Shown here: positions 26,261 through 35,111 of the stretch, one piece after another
Layout: each line of letters starts with the position of its first letter
Position numbering within the stretch: the first letter of the stretch is position 1
From: Acuticoccus yangtzensis
GTDB lineage: Bacteria > Pseudomonadota > Alphaproteobacteria > Rhizobiales > Amorphaceae
Reading direction: 5' to 3'
Length of the DNA: 64,000 nucleotides
Assembly: GCF_001927245.1 (NCBI RefSeq)
Contig: NZ_MJUX01000001.1
Location: forward strand, 1,328,723 to 1,392,722
Translations under genes and position numbers: made by a program
Notes under the pieces: generated by a model
Told to the model about the DNA's origin: nothing
Databases searched by the model: none
What the model saw: only the letters and a program-made list of their open reading frames with translations

Positions 26261-26332
26261 GTATGTGTGTGCCTGTATAATTGAAAATGATTGCCGCGCC
26301 ACGCTGTCGCGGCACAGGAAGAGGAGACCGTT

Positions 26333-27511
26333 ATGGCCGACAGCATCGTCATCGCCAGCGCCGCCCGCACCCCCGTTGGCGCCTTCAACGGGTCGTTCGC
26401 CACCGTTCCGGCCGCCGAGCTCGGCGCCACCGCCATCAAAGCCGCGCTCGAACGCGCAGGCGTCTCGCCCGACGACGTCGACGAGGTTATTCTCGGCCAG
26501 GTCCTCACCGCCACCTGCGGCATGAACCCCGCCCGCCAGGCCGCCATGGGCGCCGGCATCCCGAAGGAAAAGACCGCCTGGACCATGAACCAGGTCTGCG
26601 GCTCGGGCCTGCGCTCGGTCGCAATCGGCATGCAGCAGATCCTCACCGGCGACGCCGACATTATCGTCGCCGGCGGTCAGGAGAACATGACGCTTTCGCC
26701 CCACGCCGCGCACCTTCGCGCCGGCCACAAGATGGGCGACATGAGCTTCATCGACACGATGATCAAAGACGGCCTGTGGGACGCCTTCAACGGCTACCAC
26801 ATGGGCGGCACGGCCGAGAACGTCGCGCGCGAGTGGCAGATCACCCGCGAAGCACAGGACGAGTTCGCCGTCGCCTCCCAGAACAAGGCCGAAGCCGCCC
26901 AGAAGGCCGGCAAATTCAAGGACGAGATCGTCCCCGTCACCGTGAAGGGCCGCAAGGGTGACACCATCGTCGACGCCGACGAGTACATCCGCCACGGCGC
27001 CACGATCGACGCGATGACCAAGCTGCGCCCGGCCTTCGCCAAGGACGGCACCGTCACCGCCGGCAACGCCTCCGGCATCAACGACGGCGCCTCCGCCATG
27101 GTGCTGATGACCGAGGCCGAAGCGATGAAGCGCGGCATCACGCCGATGGTGCGCATCGCCTCCTGGGCGACCGCTGGCGTCGACCCCAAGGTGATGGGGA
27201 CCGGGCCGATCCCCGCCTCCAAGAAGGCGCTGGAGAAGGCGGGCTGGTCGGTCGGCGACCTCGACCTCGTGGAAGCCAACGAGGCGTTCGCCGCGCAGGC
27301 CTGCGCGGTCAACAAGGACATGGGCTGGTCCGATGACATCGTGAACGTCAACGGCGGCGCCATCGCCATCGGCCACCCGATCGGCGCGTCCGGCAACCGC
27401 GTCCTGACGACGCTGCTGTTCGAGATGCAGAAGCGCGGCGCCAAGAAGGGCCTCGCCACCCTGTGCATCGGCGGCGGCATGGGCGTTGCCCTGTGCGTCG
27501 AAGCGATCTGA
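26333..27511 (+). CDS. phaA: PhaA, acetyl-CoA C-acetyltransferase (beta-ketothiolase)
   Basis: 392 residues with GAGGAG six bases before the ATG. Catalytic residues are in place: nucleophile C89 (NQVCGSG), H348 (GHPIGASG) and C378 (CIGGGMG), the same numbers as the Zoogloea enzyme. It condenses two acetyl-CoA to acetoacetyl-CoA, the first step of PHB synthesis. Downstream are an alpha/beta hydrolase and phaB. The PHB synthase gene phaC is not in the window. Confidence 0.97.
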   Translation: MADSIVIASAARTPVGAFNGSFATVPAAELGATAIKAALERAGVSPDDVDEVILGQVLTATCGMNPARQAAMGAGIPKEKTAWTMNQVCGSGLRSVAIGMQQILTGDADIIVAGGQENMTLSPHAAHLRAGHKMGDMSFIDTMIKDGLWDAFNGYHMGGTAENVAREWQITREAQDEFAVASQNKAEAAQKAGKFKDEIVPVTVKGRKGDTIVDADEYIRHGATIDAMTKLRPAFAKDGTVTAGNASGINDGASAMVLMTEAEAMKRGITPMVRIASWATAGVDPKVMGTGPIPASKKALEKAGWSVGDLDLVEANEAFAAQACAVNKDMGWSDDIVNVNGGAIAIGHPIGASGNRVLTTLLFEMQKRGAKKGLATLCIGGGMGVALCVEAI

Positions 27512-28355
27512 CCGGGGCCGTGTCATCGCCTGGGCGCTGACCGAAACCGTCGCGACGCGCGCAGGCGCGGTCGCGGCGGGCCGCACCGGCGAGGGCCCGC
27601 CTCTGGTCCTCGCCCACGGCTGGCCGTGGTCGTCCTTCTCGTGGCACCGCATCATTCCGGCGCTCGAAGAACACTTCACCTTATACTTCTACGACATGCC
27701 CGGCTTCGGCCGCTCCGAAATGCGCCCCGACCAGCGCACCTCGCTCGACGTGCAGGGCGAAGTCTTTGCCGAGATGCTCGGCCACTGGGGGCTGAGCGCG
27801 CCTTCCGTCGTCGCGCACGACTTCGGCGGCGCGATCACATTGCGTGCCCATTTGTTGCATGGCTGCAATTTCTCGCGCTACGTGCTGATGAACGTGGTGG
27901 CCATGCGGCCCTGGGGGTCGGACTTCTTTTCCCATGTCGGGCGTCATGTCGACGCCTTCACCGGCCTGCCGCCGCACATCCACGGGGCCGTCGTACGCGC
28001 TTACATTGATGGCGCTCTGGCCACCCCGCTGCCGCAGTCCGACCTCGACGCGCTGGCCGCACCGTGGCTCACCGAAGCCGGCCGCATCAGCTTCTACCGC
28101 CAGTTCGCCCAGGCGGACGAGAAGTATACTGCCGAAGTTGAACCGCTTTTCGGCGATATCCGCGCGCCGACCTCGATCATCTGGGGCGCGAAAGATCCTT
28201 GGATCCCGCTCTCGCGCGGCCGTGCCTTGCATTCGCGCATCCCGAATGCCGACTTCACGGAGCTACCTGAGGTAGGACATTTGCCGCAGCTCGAAAATCC
28301 TATCGCCCTTCAGGTGCCTCTTCTCAAAGCACTTTCTAGAAACGTCCAAAGATAG
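27486..28355 (+). CDS. Alpha/beta hydrolase, haloacetate dehalogenase/epoxide hydrolase-like
   Basis: 289 residues if read from a TTG at 27486 inside phaA; no in-frame ATG or GTG precedes the first conserved motif, so the start is uncertain. The fold markers are [10 protein letters not shown] (~44-53), nucleophile region AHDFGG with an aspartate (D112) rather than serine, acid D237 (WGAKDPW) and base H265 (EVGHLPQLE). An Asp nucleophile points to dehalogenases or epoxide hydrolases. It sits between phaA and phaB. The last ~100 bp and the following spacer are noticeably richer in A/T than phaA. Confidence 0.85.
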   Translation: MPCASKRSDRGRVIAWALTETVATRAGAVAAGRTGEGPPLVLAHGWPWSSFSWHRIIPALEEHFTLYFYDMPGFGRSEMRPDQRTSLDVQGEVFAEMLGHWGLSAPSVVAHDFGGAITLRAHLLHGCNFSRYVLMNVVAMRPWGSDFFSHVGRHVDAFTGLPPHIHGAVVRAYIDGALATPLPQSDLDALAAPWLTEAGRISFYRQFAQADEKYTAEVEPLFGDIRAPTSIIWGAKDPWIPLSRGRALHSRIPNADFTELPEVGHLPQLENPIALQVPLLKALSRNVQR

Positions 28356-28458
28356 CTCTGCTTTTAAGCACATCAGAACATTGACGCAGCTCATTGTTCT
28401 TGGCGATGAATTTAGCACAAACAGATCCGCGAAGCGGACGTTCCACTGGGAGGATATT

Positions 28459-29181
28459 ATGGCTCGCGTTGCACTCGTGACGGGCGGGACCCGCGGCATC
28501 GGCGCCGCAATCACGAAATCGCTCAAGGCCGCCGGTCACACCGTCGTCGCCAACTATGGCGGCAACGATGAAAAGGCCAACGCCTTCAAAGAAGAGACCG
28601 GGATCGACGTCGCGAAGTTCGATGTCGGCGACGCGGCGGCCTGCGAGGCGAAGATCGCCGAGATCGAGTCCAGCGTCGGCCCGATCGACATCGTGATCAA
28701 CAATGCCGGCATCACCCGTGACGGCACCTTCCACCGCATGACGTTCGACCAGTGGAAGGCGGTGATCGACACCAACCTCAACTCGATGTTCTGCGTCACC
28801 CGGCCGGTCATCAACGGCATGCGCGACCGCGGCTTCGGTCGGATCATTTCCATCTCGTCGATCAACGGCCAGAAAGGGCAGATGGGGCAGGCCAACTACT
28901 CCGCCGCGAAGGCGGGCGTGATCGGCTTCACCAAGGCGCTGGCCCAGGAGAACGCCAAGAAGGGCATCACCGCCAACGTGGTCGCCCCCGGCTACATCGA
29001 CACCGACATGGTGGCCGCGGTGCCGCCGAAGGTGCTGGAGGCGATCATCGGCGGCATTCCGGTCGGCCGCCTGGGCAAGGCCGAGGAGATCGGCGCCCTG
29101 TGCGCCTATCTCGCCTCCGACGATGCCGGCTTCATCACCGGCGCCACGATGTCGATCAACGGCGGCCAGTACATGGCCTGA
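28459..29181 (+). CDS. phaB: PhaB, acetoacetyl-CoA reductase
   Basis: 240 residues. The NADPH-binding TGGTRGIG is at 8-15, NNAG at 81-84, and the catalytic triad S134, Y147, K151 (SSINGQKG...ANYSAAK) is intact. It reduces acetoacetyl-CoA to (R)-3-hydroxybutyryl-CoA, the monomer for PHB. AGGA lies six bases before the ATG. A 103-bp spacer separates it from the hydrolase gene, so it may have its own promoter. Confidence 0.96.
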   Translation: MARVALVTGGTRGIGAAITKSLKAAGHTVVANYGGNDEKANAFKEETGIDVAKFDVGDAAACEAKIAEIESSVGPIDIVINNAGITRDGTFHRMTFDQWKAVIDTNLNSMFCVTRPVINGMRDRGFGRIISISSINGQKGQMGQANYSAAKAGVIGFTKALAQENAKKGITANVVAPGYIDTDMVAAVPPKVLEAIIGGIPVGRLGKAEEIGALCAYLASDDAGFITGATMSINGGQYMA

Positions 29182-29201
29182 CCTTCAGGGGCGAGGCGGG
29201 A

Positions 29202-29228
29202 GCCCGGCACATTCGCGCCGGGCCTTCT
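29202..29228 (+). terminator. Weak terminator-like hairpin after phaB
   Basis: GCCCGGC (29202-29208) pairs with GCCGGGC (29217-29223) around an 8-nt loop, followed by a pyrimidine stretch CTTCT rather than a clean T run. It lies 20 bp after the phaB stop, between convergent genes. Confidence 0.35.
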
Positions 29229-29281
29229 CGTCCGCACCCCACAGCCGCACGGCCGGAGGCCCGATCGGGCGAAAGACTGGG

Positions 29282-30223
29282 TCAGGCCACCGATCCCGTC
29301 GCCGCCTGGAACGCCACGTAGCCGGCATAGAGCGCGACCAGGACCGCCCCTTCCCAGCGCGTCACCCGCTGCCCCGTCGCCACGACGATGACGAGAAGAA
29401 CGGACACCGCCACCATCACCGGGATGTCGAAGAACTGCATGGTGGGCGACACCGGCACGGGATGGACGAGCGCCGTCACGCCGGTGATGCCGATGGCGTT
29501 GTAGATGTTGGAGCCGAGAACGTTGCCGAGCGCGATCTCGGACTGCTTCTTCAGCGCGGCGATCACCGAGGTGGCGAGCTCGGGAAGCGATGTGCCGACA
29601 GCGACCATGGTGAGGCCGATCACCTCCTCCGACACGCCGTAGCGCGAGGCGAGCTCCACCGAGCCGGACACCAGGAGGTCCGCGCCGATGATCACGCCGC
29701 CGAGGCCGATCGCGACGAACAGGAGCGACAAAGGCAGAGAGGCGCACGGCACCTCGGGCGTATCCGCCGCAGCGGAGGCCTGACGGTCCTGTCGCACGGT
29801 GAAGACGATGTAGCCGACCAGAGCAAGGACGAACAGCGTTCCGGCGATCCGCGTGAACTCGCCCGTGAAGGCGACCAGCATGAAGGCGGCCGCCGTGGCG
29901 ATGACGATCGACCCGTCGCGCAGGACGGCCGAGCGCGAGGTCACGAAGGGCCGCATCAACGCGGCCGCGCCCAAGATCAGCAGGATATTGGCGATGTTTG
30001 AGCCGACGATGTTGCCGACGGCGATGCCTGGCGCACCGGCGAGGGCGGCGCGAATACAGGTGACGAGTTCGGGCGCGGATGTGCCTAAGCCGACGATGAC
30101 CACGCCGACGACGAGAGGAGATATTCCGAAGCGCACGGCGAGCGAGCTCGAGCCGCGCACCAGCAATTCGCCGCCTATGAAGAGGCCGACGAGCCCACCG
30201 ATGATCGAGAGGGCAAGTGTCAT
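29282..30223 (-). CDS. Cation/calcium antiporter (CaCA family, YrbG-like)
   Basis: 313 residues with about ten hydrophobic segments in two inverted halves. Each half has the alpha-repeat ion-binding motif: GLGTSAPELVT near 46-56 with GNIVGSNIANILLILG near 70-85, and AVGTSLPELATS near 208-219 with GNVLGSNIYNAIGITG. It exchanges Ca2+ or another cation for Na+ or H+ across the inner membrane. Spacing and length match K+-independent bacterial members. Confidence 0.9.
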   Translation of the reverse strand: MTLALSIIGGLVGLFIGGELLVRGSSSLAVRFGISPLVVGVVIVGLGTSAPELVTCIRAALAGAPGIAVGNIVGSNIANILLILGAAALMRPFVTSRSAVLRDGSIVIATAAAFMLVAFTGEFTRIAGTLFVLALVGYIVFTVRQDRQASAAADTPEVPCASLPLSLLFVAIGLGGVIIGADLLVSGSVELASRYGVSEEVIGLTMVAVGTSLPELATSVIAALKKQSEIALGNVLGSNIYNAIGITGVTALVHPVPVSPTMQFFDIPVMVAVSVLLVIVVATGQRVTRWEGAVLVALYAGYVAFQAATGSVA

Positions 30224-30495
30224 GAACGTTCCTTGGGTGCGACCAGTCGTTCGCTAGGTGTGGGAACGCCGGGGAGGCGGTTCAACGGCCGCTCCCGTCA
30301 TTCGGCGATATTAAACCGGATCGTCATACAATGCCGCGATCCGGCGAGAGCGCTAAGCGGGCGCCGTCTCTGGCGTTCCGGCTGTGTGCGGGTTGGCGCC
30401 CGCGCCCGCTGCGGCAAAGCGTCCGCGCGCCTAAGCGTCCGGCAGCCAGGCGACGGCGGGCGGGCGGGCGACGGCGGGAGTTGCCCCGCCCCGTG

Positions 30496-30933
30496 TCAGC
30501 CCTTCGCCGGGCGCGGCGTCGGCCGCCAGTCGGGCGGGGCCATCTCGAACCCTTCGAAGACGAAGCCGGGTGCCACCGTGCAGCCGACCAGCGTGTAGGC
30601 GCCCAGGGATTCGGCGGTCTGCCAATGGCCGGCCGGAACCACCACCTGCGGGCGCTCTCCTGCGGCGATGTCGGGGCCCAGCCGGTGGGCGACCGCGTCG
30701 TGACCGTTGGGCGACAGCGTCAAGGCGAGAGGCGCGCCGGCATAGTAGTGCCAGACCTCGGCCGCGTCGTTGACCCGGTGCCAGGCCGAGCAGTCGCCCG
30801 CCTCGAGCAGATAGTAGATCGCCGTGGAATGGCCGCGCCCACCGTCCGCCGCATCGCGAAAGGTCTCGACGAAATAGCCGCCTTCGGGATGCGGCTGCAT
30901 CCCCAGAGCGGCGATGATGGCCTTCGCGCTCAT
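30496..30933 (-). CDS. Cupin-like protein of the DUF985 family
   Basis: 145 residues from the ATG at 30933. The family motifs PHPEGGYFVETFR (~14-26), SAIYYLL-like STAIYYLLEAG (~36), WHRVNDAAEVWHYYAG (~50-65) and GFEFEGFEMA-like end are present. DUF985 proteins form a cupin barrel related to sugar-nucleotide epimerase folds; the function is unknown. It follows the gloB-like gene after 40 bp and is probably cotranscribed with it. Confidence 0.85.
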   Translation of the reverse strand: MSAKAIIAALGMQPHPEGGYFVETFRDAADGGRGHSTAIYYLLEAGDCSAWHRVNDAAEVWHYYAGAPLALTLSPNGHDAVAHRLGPDIAAGERPQVVVPAGHWQTAESLGAYTLVGCTVAPGFVFEGFEMAPPDWRPTPRPAKG

Positions 30934-30973
30934 GGCGCGGCGCTCGCGGAGCGCGCTGTGTCCTGCCGGGCGC

Positions 30974-31732
30974 TCACGAGAAGCCGTCCCGTCCCTTGCG
31001 CAGCCGCGCGAACACGTCGACGGGGTCCGCCCCCTCCATGCCGAGCGCCAGCGCGACAGCGGGGTCGTCGGCCCGCATGAAGGGGTTGGTCGCCTTTTCG
31101 GCGGCCATGGTCGTCGGCACGGTCGGCTCCAGCCGGTCGCGCGCGGCACGCACCACCGCCAACCGCTCGGCGATGGCCGCGTCATCCGGCAGCGTTTCGG
31201 CTGCATAGCGGGCGTTGGTGAGGGTATATTCGTGGCCGCAATAGATCGCGGTCTCGTCCGGCAGCGCCGTCCGCAGCGCCTTCAGGGAGGCCCACATGGT
31301 GGCGGCGTCCCCCTCGAACAGGCGCCCGCAGCCCATGGCGAACAGCGTGTCGGCCGTGAAGGCGATGCCCTCCTGCGGCAGGTGATAGCTCAGCGGGCCG
31401 GAGGTGTGTCCGGGCGTCGCGATCGCCGTCACGCTGATCGGGCCGAGGGTGAAGGTCTCGCCATCCTTGATCGTGCGGTCGAGCCCCTTGATGCGGTCCG
31501 CCTCGGCCGCCGGGCCGATCACGGTGGCGCTCCCCTTCACCTCGCCGATCGCCTGAACGTGGTCAGAGTGGTGGTGTGTGACGAGGATGGTGGTGAGCGT
31601 CCACCCCGTCTCGTCGAGCGCAGCCTTGATCGGCGCGGCCTCGGGGGCGTCCACCAGGATGGTCTCCCCGTCCTTGTGGACCAGAACCGCGTAGTTGTCC
31701 GACAGGCACGGGATCAGCCGCACGTCCGCCAT
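30974..31732 (-). CDS. gloB: Hydroxyacylglutathione hydrolase (glyoxalase II)
   Basis: 252 residues, as expected for glyoxalase II. The metallo-beta-lactamase motif THHHSDH is at 52-58, with further ligands at GHTSG (~113), FTADTLF (~131) and CGHEYT (~171). It hydrolyses S-lactoylglutathione to lactate and glutathione in the cytoplasm. It is divergent from a methyltransferase gene, an arrangement common in rhizobia. Confidence 0.93.
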   Translation of the reverse strand: MADVRLIPCLSDNYAVLVHKDGETILVDAPEAAPIKAALDETGWTLTTILVTHHHSDHVQAIGEVKGSATVIGPAAEADRIKGLDRTIKDGETFTLGPISVTAIATPGHTSGPLSYHLPQEGIAFTADTLFAMGCGRLFEGDAATMWASLKALRTALPDETAIYCGHEYTLTNARYAAETLPDDAAIAERLAVVRAARDRLEPTVPTTMAAEKATNPFMRADDPAVALALGMEGADPVDVFARLRKGRDGFS

Positions 31733-31855
31733 GAGATCTCCTCATTTTCGTTGGCGTGAGAATGGCCCAGCGGGGGCGGAACGTCCACCGCGGCGCCGGA
31801 ATTGAGCTTGGATCGACCCGCGTGCTATTGCTGGCCTTCAATTGAGGACTTGTCC

Positions 31856-32671
31856 ATGCACCTCGACGTCACGCAGTTGAGTGCATTCTATCTGTCGCCT
31901 CTGGGGCGGATCGCGCGGCAGATTCTGGCCGCCGAGGTGCGGTCGGTGTGGCCCGACGTGAGGGGTGACCGGATCGTCGGGCTCGGCCATGCGACGCCTT
32001 TCCTGCGCCCCTTTCTCGGCGAGGCGGAGCGCGTTCTGGCTGTGATGCCGGCGGCCGAGGGGGTCCTCCATTGGCCGCCCGAGGGCCCCAATCTCACCAC
32101 CCTCGCCTACGAGCAGCACCTGCCGCTGCCGCACAACAGCGTCGACCGGCTCCTCATCGTCCACCTGCTGGAGGCGACGAAGGACCCGGCCGAGGTGCTG
32201 CGCGAGGCGTGGCGCGTGCTGGTGCCGTCCGGCCGGGTTCTGGCGGTCGTTCCGTACCGGGCGGGGGCCTGGGCACGGGCCGATTCGACGCCCATGGGTC
32301 TCGGCCGCCCGTTCAGCCGCGCCCAGCTCGCCCGGCTGATGGACGAGTGCTGGCTCGACCCGGTCGACGTCAGGCGCTGCCTCTACGTGCCGCCGAGCCG
32401 CATGCGCATGGTGCTGGGCTCGGCGCGCGCGTGGGAGCGGATCGGCCGCAGCGTCGTGCCGCGGTTCGCCGGCCTCCTCGCGATCGAGGGGCGCAAGACG
32501 TTGACCCGCGGCATCCCGGTGCGCCCGCCGCGAAAGCTCGCCGACCTCGTCCCCGCGCTGACGCCCGTGCCGAAACCGGCCGCCACGTGCGCCGCGAACC
32601 TCAACGCCGAGGGTGCGCCGCGGTCTATTCTGCAGGGCACTCCGGAACGGGATCGACGCGCAGCTCGGTAA
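31856..32671 (+). CDS. SAM-dependent methyltransferase (class I, type 11-like)
   Basis: 271 residues from the ATG at 31856 with GAGGA eight bases upstream. The N-terminus (LSAFYLSPLGRIARQILAAEV) and GLGHATPFLRPFL are typical of the gloB-linked methyltransferases of rhizobia. The SAM motif I is degenerate (VGLGHATPFL), while LLEATKDPAEVLREAWRVLVPSGRVLAVVP matches post-motif regions of Methyltransf_11. The substrate is unknown. The 3' end overlaps the convergent eipB gene by 47 bp. Confidence 0.82.
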   Translation: MHLDVTQLSAFYLSPLGRIARQILAAEVRSVWPDVRGDRIVGLGHATPFLRPFLGEAERVLAVMPAAEGVLHWPPEGPNLTTLAYEQHLPLPHNSVDRLLIVHLLEATKDPAEVLREAWRVLVPSGRVLAVVPYRAGAWARADSTPMGLGRPFSRAQLARLMDECWLDPVDVRRCLYVPPSRMRMVLGSARAWERIGRSVVPRFAGLLAIEGRKTLTRGIPVRPPRKLADLVPALTPVPKPAATCAANLNAEGAPRSILQGTPERDRRAAR

Positions 32672-33524
32672 GCCGGCCGCCGAGCGCATACTGGCCGTAG
32701 TCGAAGCTCGCCGCGTAGACGACGCCGTTGCCGAGCAGACGGAAGCCGATCACCTGCTCCGGCAGCGGCTCACCCGCCTGCGCATCCTGGCGGAAATACG
32801 AGATCGAAACTGCGTAGGACGGCATGTCGGCAGCGCCCGGAAGCGAGCCGAACGCGCGCGTCTCGCGGTCGGTCGCGCCGGGGAGGCCGGTCGTGCCGGG
32901 TCCGATCACCGTCGTCGTGTCGAACACCTCGTCTGCGGCCCCGCCGCCGTCGAACATCGGCGCTTCCAGCACCCGCTCGCCCTCCGCTCCGGCATCAAGC
33001 AGCAGATGGGCATGCTGCGAGGGGAAGACGGCGCGCGGAAGCTCGAGGTGCGCGCCGACCGGCTTCTCGAGCTCCACCACGGTGCCGGCGGGGGTGCCGG
33101 TGGCCTGGCCCTGAACCAGCAGCTCGTCCGCCGTATCGGTGACGGTCTGGTTGAGGAAGCTGAATTCGGGCGGGGAGAGCGTCTCGAACGTGGAAGCGCG
33201 CAGGCCGGTGCGCGTGCTCTGCCCCTCCCGGTCGACGGTAACGATCTGGAACGTGGTCGTGACCGTGTAGCCGTCGCACCACGAACCCTCGATCTCGTAG
33301 ACCAAGGTGCCGGTGATGGAGAGGATCGACACCGAGGCTTCGACGCGCGACACCGACAGATCGTAGACGGCGCGGTGCGGTGCCAGCGGGTGGTCGGGCG
33401 CAGCGGCCGAGGCCGGCGCCGCGCCGATGGCAAGGAGCGGGGCGAGCAGCGTCACGAGCCAGCCCGCAGAATGCGCCGCACCAAGAGCCCCACCGGAGCC
33501 GGACCTGCAGGCGAAGGATGGCAT
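32625..33524 (-). CDS. eipB: EipB-like cell-envelope integrity protein (DUF1849)
   Basis: 299 residues. A signal peptide runs to about 41 (ASA-AAP). The DUF1849 start LAPHRAVYDLSVSR is clear. C83 (GSWCDGY) and C296 (four from the end) correspond to the two cysteines that form the conserved disulfide of Brucella EipB. That protein is a periplasmic spiral beta-barrel needed for envelope integrity. The last 47 bp overlap the convergent methyltransferase gene. Confidence 0.85.
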   Translation of the reverse strand: MPSFACRSGSGGALGAAHSAGWLVTLLAPLLAIGAAPASAAAPDHPLAPHRAVYDLSVSRVEASVSILSITGTLVYEIEGSWCDGYTVTTTFQIVTVDREGQSTRTGLRASTFETLSPPEFSFLNQTVTDTADELLVQGQATGTPAGTVVELEKPVGAHLELPRAVFPSQHAHLLLDAGAEGERVLEAPMFDGGGAADEVFDTTTVIGPGTTGLPGATDRETRAFGSLPGAADMPSYAVSISYFRQDAQAGEPLPEQVIGFRLLGNGVVYAASFDYGQYALGGRLTELRVDPVPECPAE

Positions 33525-33704
33525 GTTCGGCTCCGTGGCGCGCGAGGGACGCTTCGCCCTTCACACGCCCCCCGCCAAGGGTCAAGCGCGGCCGCCCACC
33601 CATGTGGGCCACGACCTGCGCGCCCCCGTCTGCACAGGAGACGCCTTGCACAGGAGAGGGCCCGCCTCTAGACGAAACGAAGCGATGAATTGCGAGGAAG
33701 ACCG

Positions 33705-34169
33705 ATGAGCCAAGTCGAACGCAAGCTTGCGGACATGGAGCTGGCCCTGCCGACCGCGGGTGCCCCCGCCGGGTCCTACGTGCCGACCGTGCAGACGGGC
33801 AACCTCGTCTTCGTCTCCGGCCAGATCTCCGTCGATGCGGACGGCGCCATGATCATCGGCCGCTGCGGCGAGAACATGGGCGTCGAAGAAGGCCAGGCCG
33901 CCGCCGAGCGCTGCGCCCTCATGATCCTCGCCCAGCTCAAGGCCGCCATCGGCGATCTCGACAAGGTGAGCCGCGTCGTGAAGCTGAACGGCTTCGTCAA
34001 CTCCGCGCCCGGCTTCGGCGATCACCCGAAGGTCATCAACGGCGCGTCCGACCTGATGGTCAAGGTGTTCGGAGACAAGGGTAAGCATGCGCGTGCCGCT
34101 GTCGGCGTCGCCAACCTGCCCTTCGGCGTCGCGGTCGAGGTCGAGGCGATCTTCGAGGTCGTGTCATAA
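33705..34169 (+). CDS. RidA-family protein (YjgF/UK114)
   Basis: 154 residues from ATG 33705, with GAGGAAG nine bases upstream. It has the features of the longer RidA subgroup: GNLVFVSGQIS (~33), LNGFVNSAPGF (~93) and HARAAVGVANLPFGVAVEVEAI near the end, where the conserved arginine (HARAAV) binds the imine carboxylate. RidA deaminates reactive enamines/imines, such as 2-aminoacrylate. Its TAA stop overlaps the presumed first codon of the next gene. Confidence 0.9.
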   Translation: MSQVERKLADMELALPTAGAPAGSYVPTVQTGNLVFVSGQISVDADGAMIIGRCGENMGVEEGQAAAERCALMILAQLKAAIGDLDKVSRVVKLNGFVNSAPGFGDHPKVINGASDLMVKVFGDKGKHARAAVGVANLPFGVAVEVEAIFEVVS

Positions 34170-34897
34170 CCGGCATCCTCCCGGACTGGCTGACCCGCAC
34201 CCCCATCGCCCACCGCGGGCTGCATGGGGACGGGCTCGTCGAAAACACGCTGGGCGCCGTGGAAGCGGCGATCGAGGCCGGATTCGCGGTCGAGGTGGAT
34301 CTGCAGCTCACCGCCGACGCCGGCCTCGTCATCAACCACGACGCGACGCTGGACCGCACGACCGACGGCACTGGGCGCATCTCCGACTATCCGCTCGACG
34401 ATCTGCGGCGCATCCGCATCCGCGGGTCGGACGAGACGCTGTCCTCGGTGACCGACCTCCTGGCGCTGACATCCGGCCGGGCGCCGCTCTTCATCGAGCT
34501 GAAGTCGCCCGCCGATCCCACCGCAAAGGTGGCGATGGCGAGCGTCATCACCCGCGCCCTGGCCGGCTACAGCGGCGCCGTGGCGCTGATGACCTTCGAC
34601 CCGGACCTTCTTGCCCTCCTGCGCCCGGCGCTGAAGGACACGCCGCTCGGCATCCTGGCGGGCGGCGAGGAGCACGGCTCGCTCATCTCCCGCTTCGGGC
34701 GGGACATGATGCTGCACACGCCGCGCACCAAGCCGGACTTCGTGAGCTACTACGCGGTGGCGCTGCCGCATCCGGGTCCGGCGCTGCAGCGGCGCCGCGG
34801 CCGTCCCGTTCTGTCGTGGACCGTGCGCTCTGCGGCGGAGGCGAAGCGGATCGAGCCCTACGTGGACCAGATCATCTTCGAGGACTTCCGGCCCTGA
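34166..34897 (+). CDS. Glycerophosphodiester phosphodiesterase with non-canonical start (ATA)
   Basis: Read from 34166 the protein is 243 residues: TGILPDWLTRTPIAHRGLHG, then ENTLGAVEAAI, EVDLQLTADAGLVINHD and a C-terminal VLSWTVRS. This is a full GDPD TIM barrel with the catalytic HRG and metal-binding E-D and H residues. The conserved HRG (near residue 15) lies upstream of the first in-frame GTG (34259), so translation must start earlier. No ATG, GTG or TTG exists in frame between the upstream stop (34082) and HRG. GAGGT six bases before the ATA at 34166 fits a ribosome site; ATA overlaps the ridA TAA. Either a rare start or an altered ATGA junction. Confidence 0.8.
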   Translation: MTGILPDWLTRTPIAHRGLHGDGLVENTLGAVEAAIEAGFAVEVDLQLTADAGLVINHDATLDRTTDGTGRISDYPLDDLRRIRIRGSDETLSSVTDLLALTSGRAPLFIELKSPADPTAKVAMASVITRALAGYSGAVALMTFDPDLLALLRPALKDTPLGILAGGEEHGSLISRFGRDMMLHTPRTKPDFVSYYAVALPHPGPALQRRRGRPVLSWTVRSAAEAKRIEPYVDQIIFEDFRP

Positions 34898-34902
34898 TCG
34901 CG

Positions 34903-34954
34903 GGTGCCGCGTTCTGCGGCCGCCCTCTCGCCACACGGTGCCGCGTCCTGCGGC
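34903..34954. repeat. 18-bp direct repeat pair in the spacer after the phosphodiesterase gene
   Basis: GGTGCCGCGTTCTGCGGC (34903-34920) recurs at 34937-34954 with one mismatch (C for T), 34 bp apart. The copies lie between the phosphodiesterase stop and the next gene. No function is evident. Confidence 0.6.
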
Positions 34955-35111
34955 GCGATAGGGCCGGTGCCGCCCGGCATCGGGGGACGAGGCGGTGCGC
35001 CGATGCATCGCTGGTGGCCGCGCCTTGTCGTCTCGACGCGGCGGCCAAATTCCTGTTCCTTAAGCCGTGGCGCGCCCTGCGTGCCGTGGTCAGCGTAGGG
35101 GGAGCATCGTC

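Noticed and set aside
26241..26281. TTGACA and TATAAT before phaA as one promoter
   Set aside because: The two hexamers are 29 bp apart, too far for a sigma-70 promoter. The TATAAT may still be a -10 with a weak -35.
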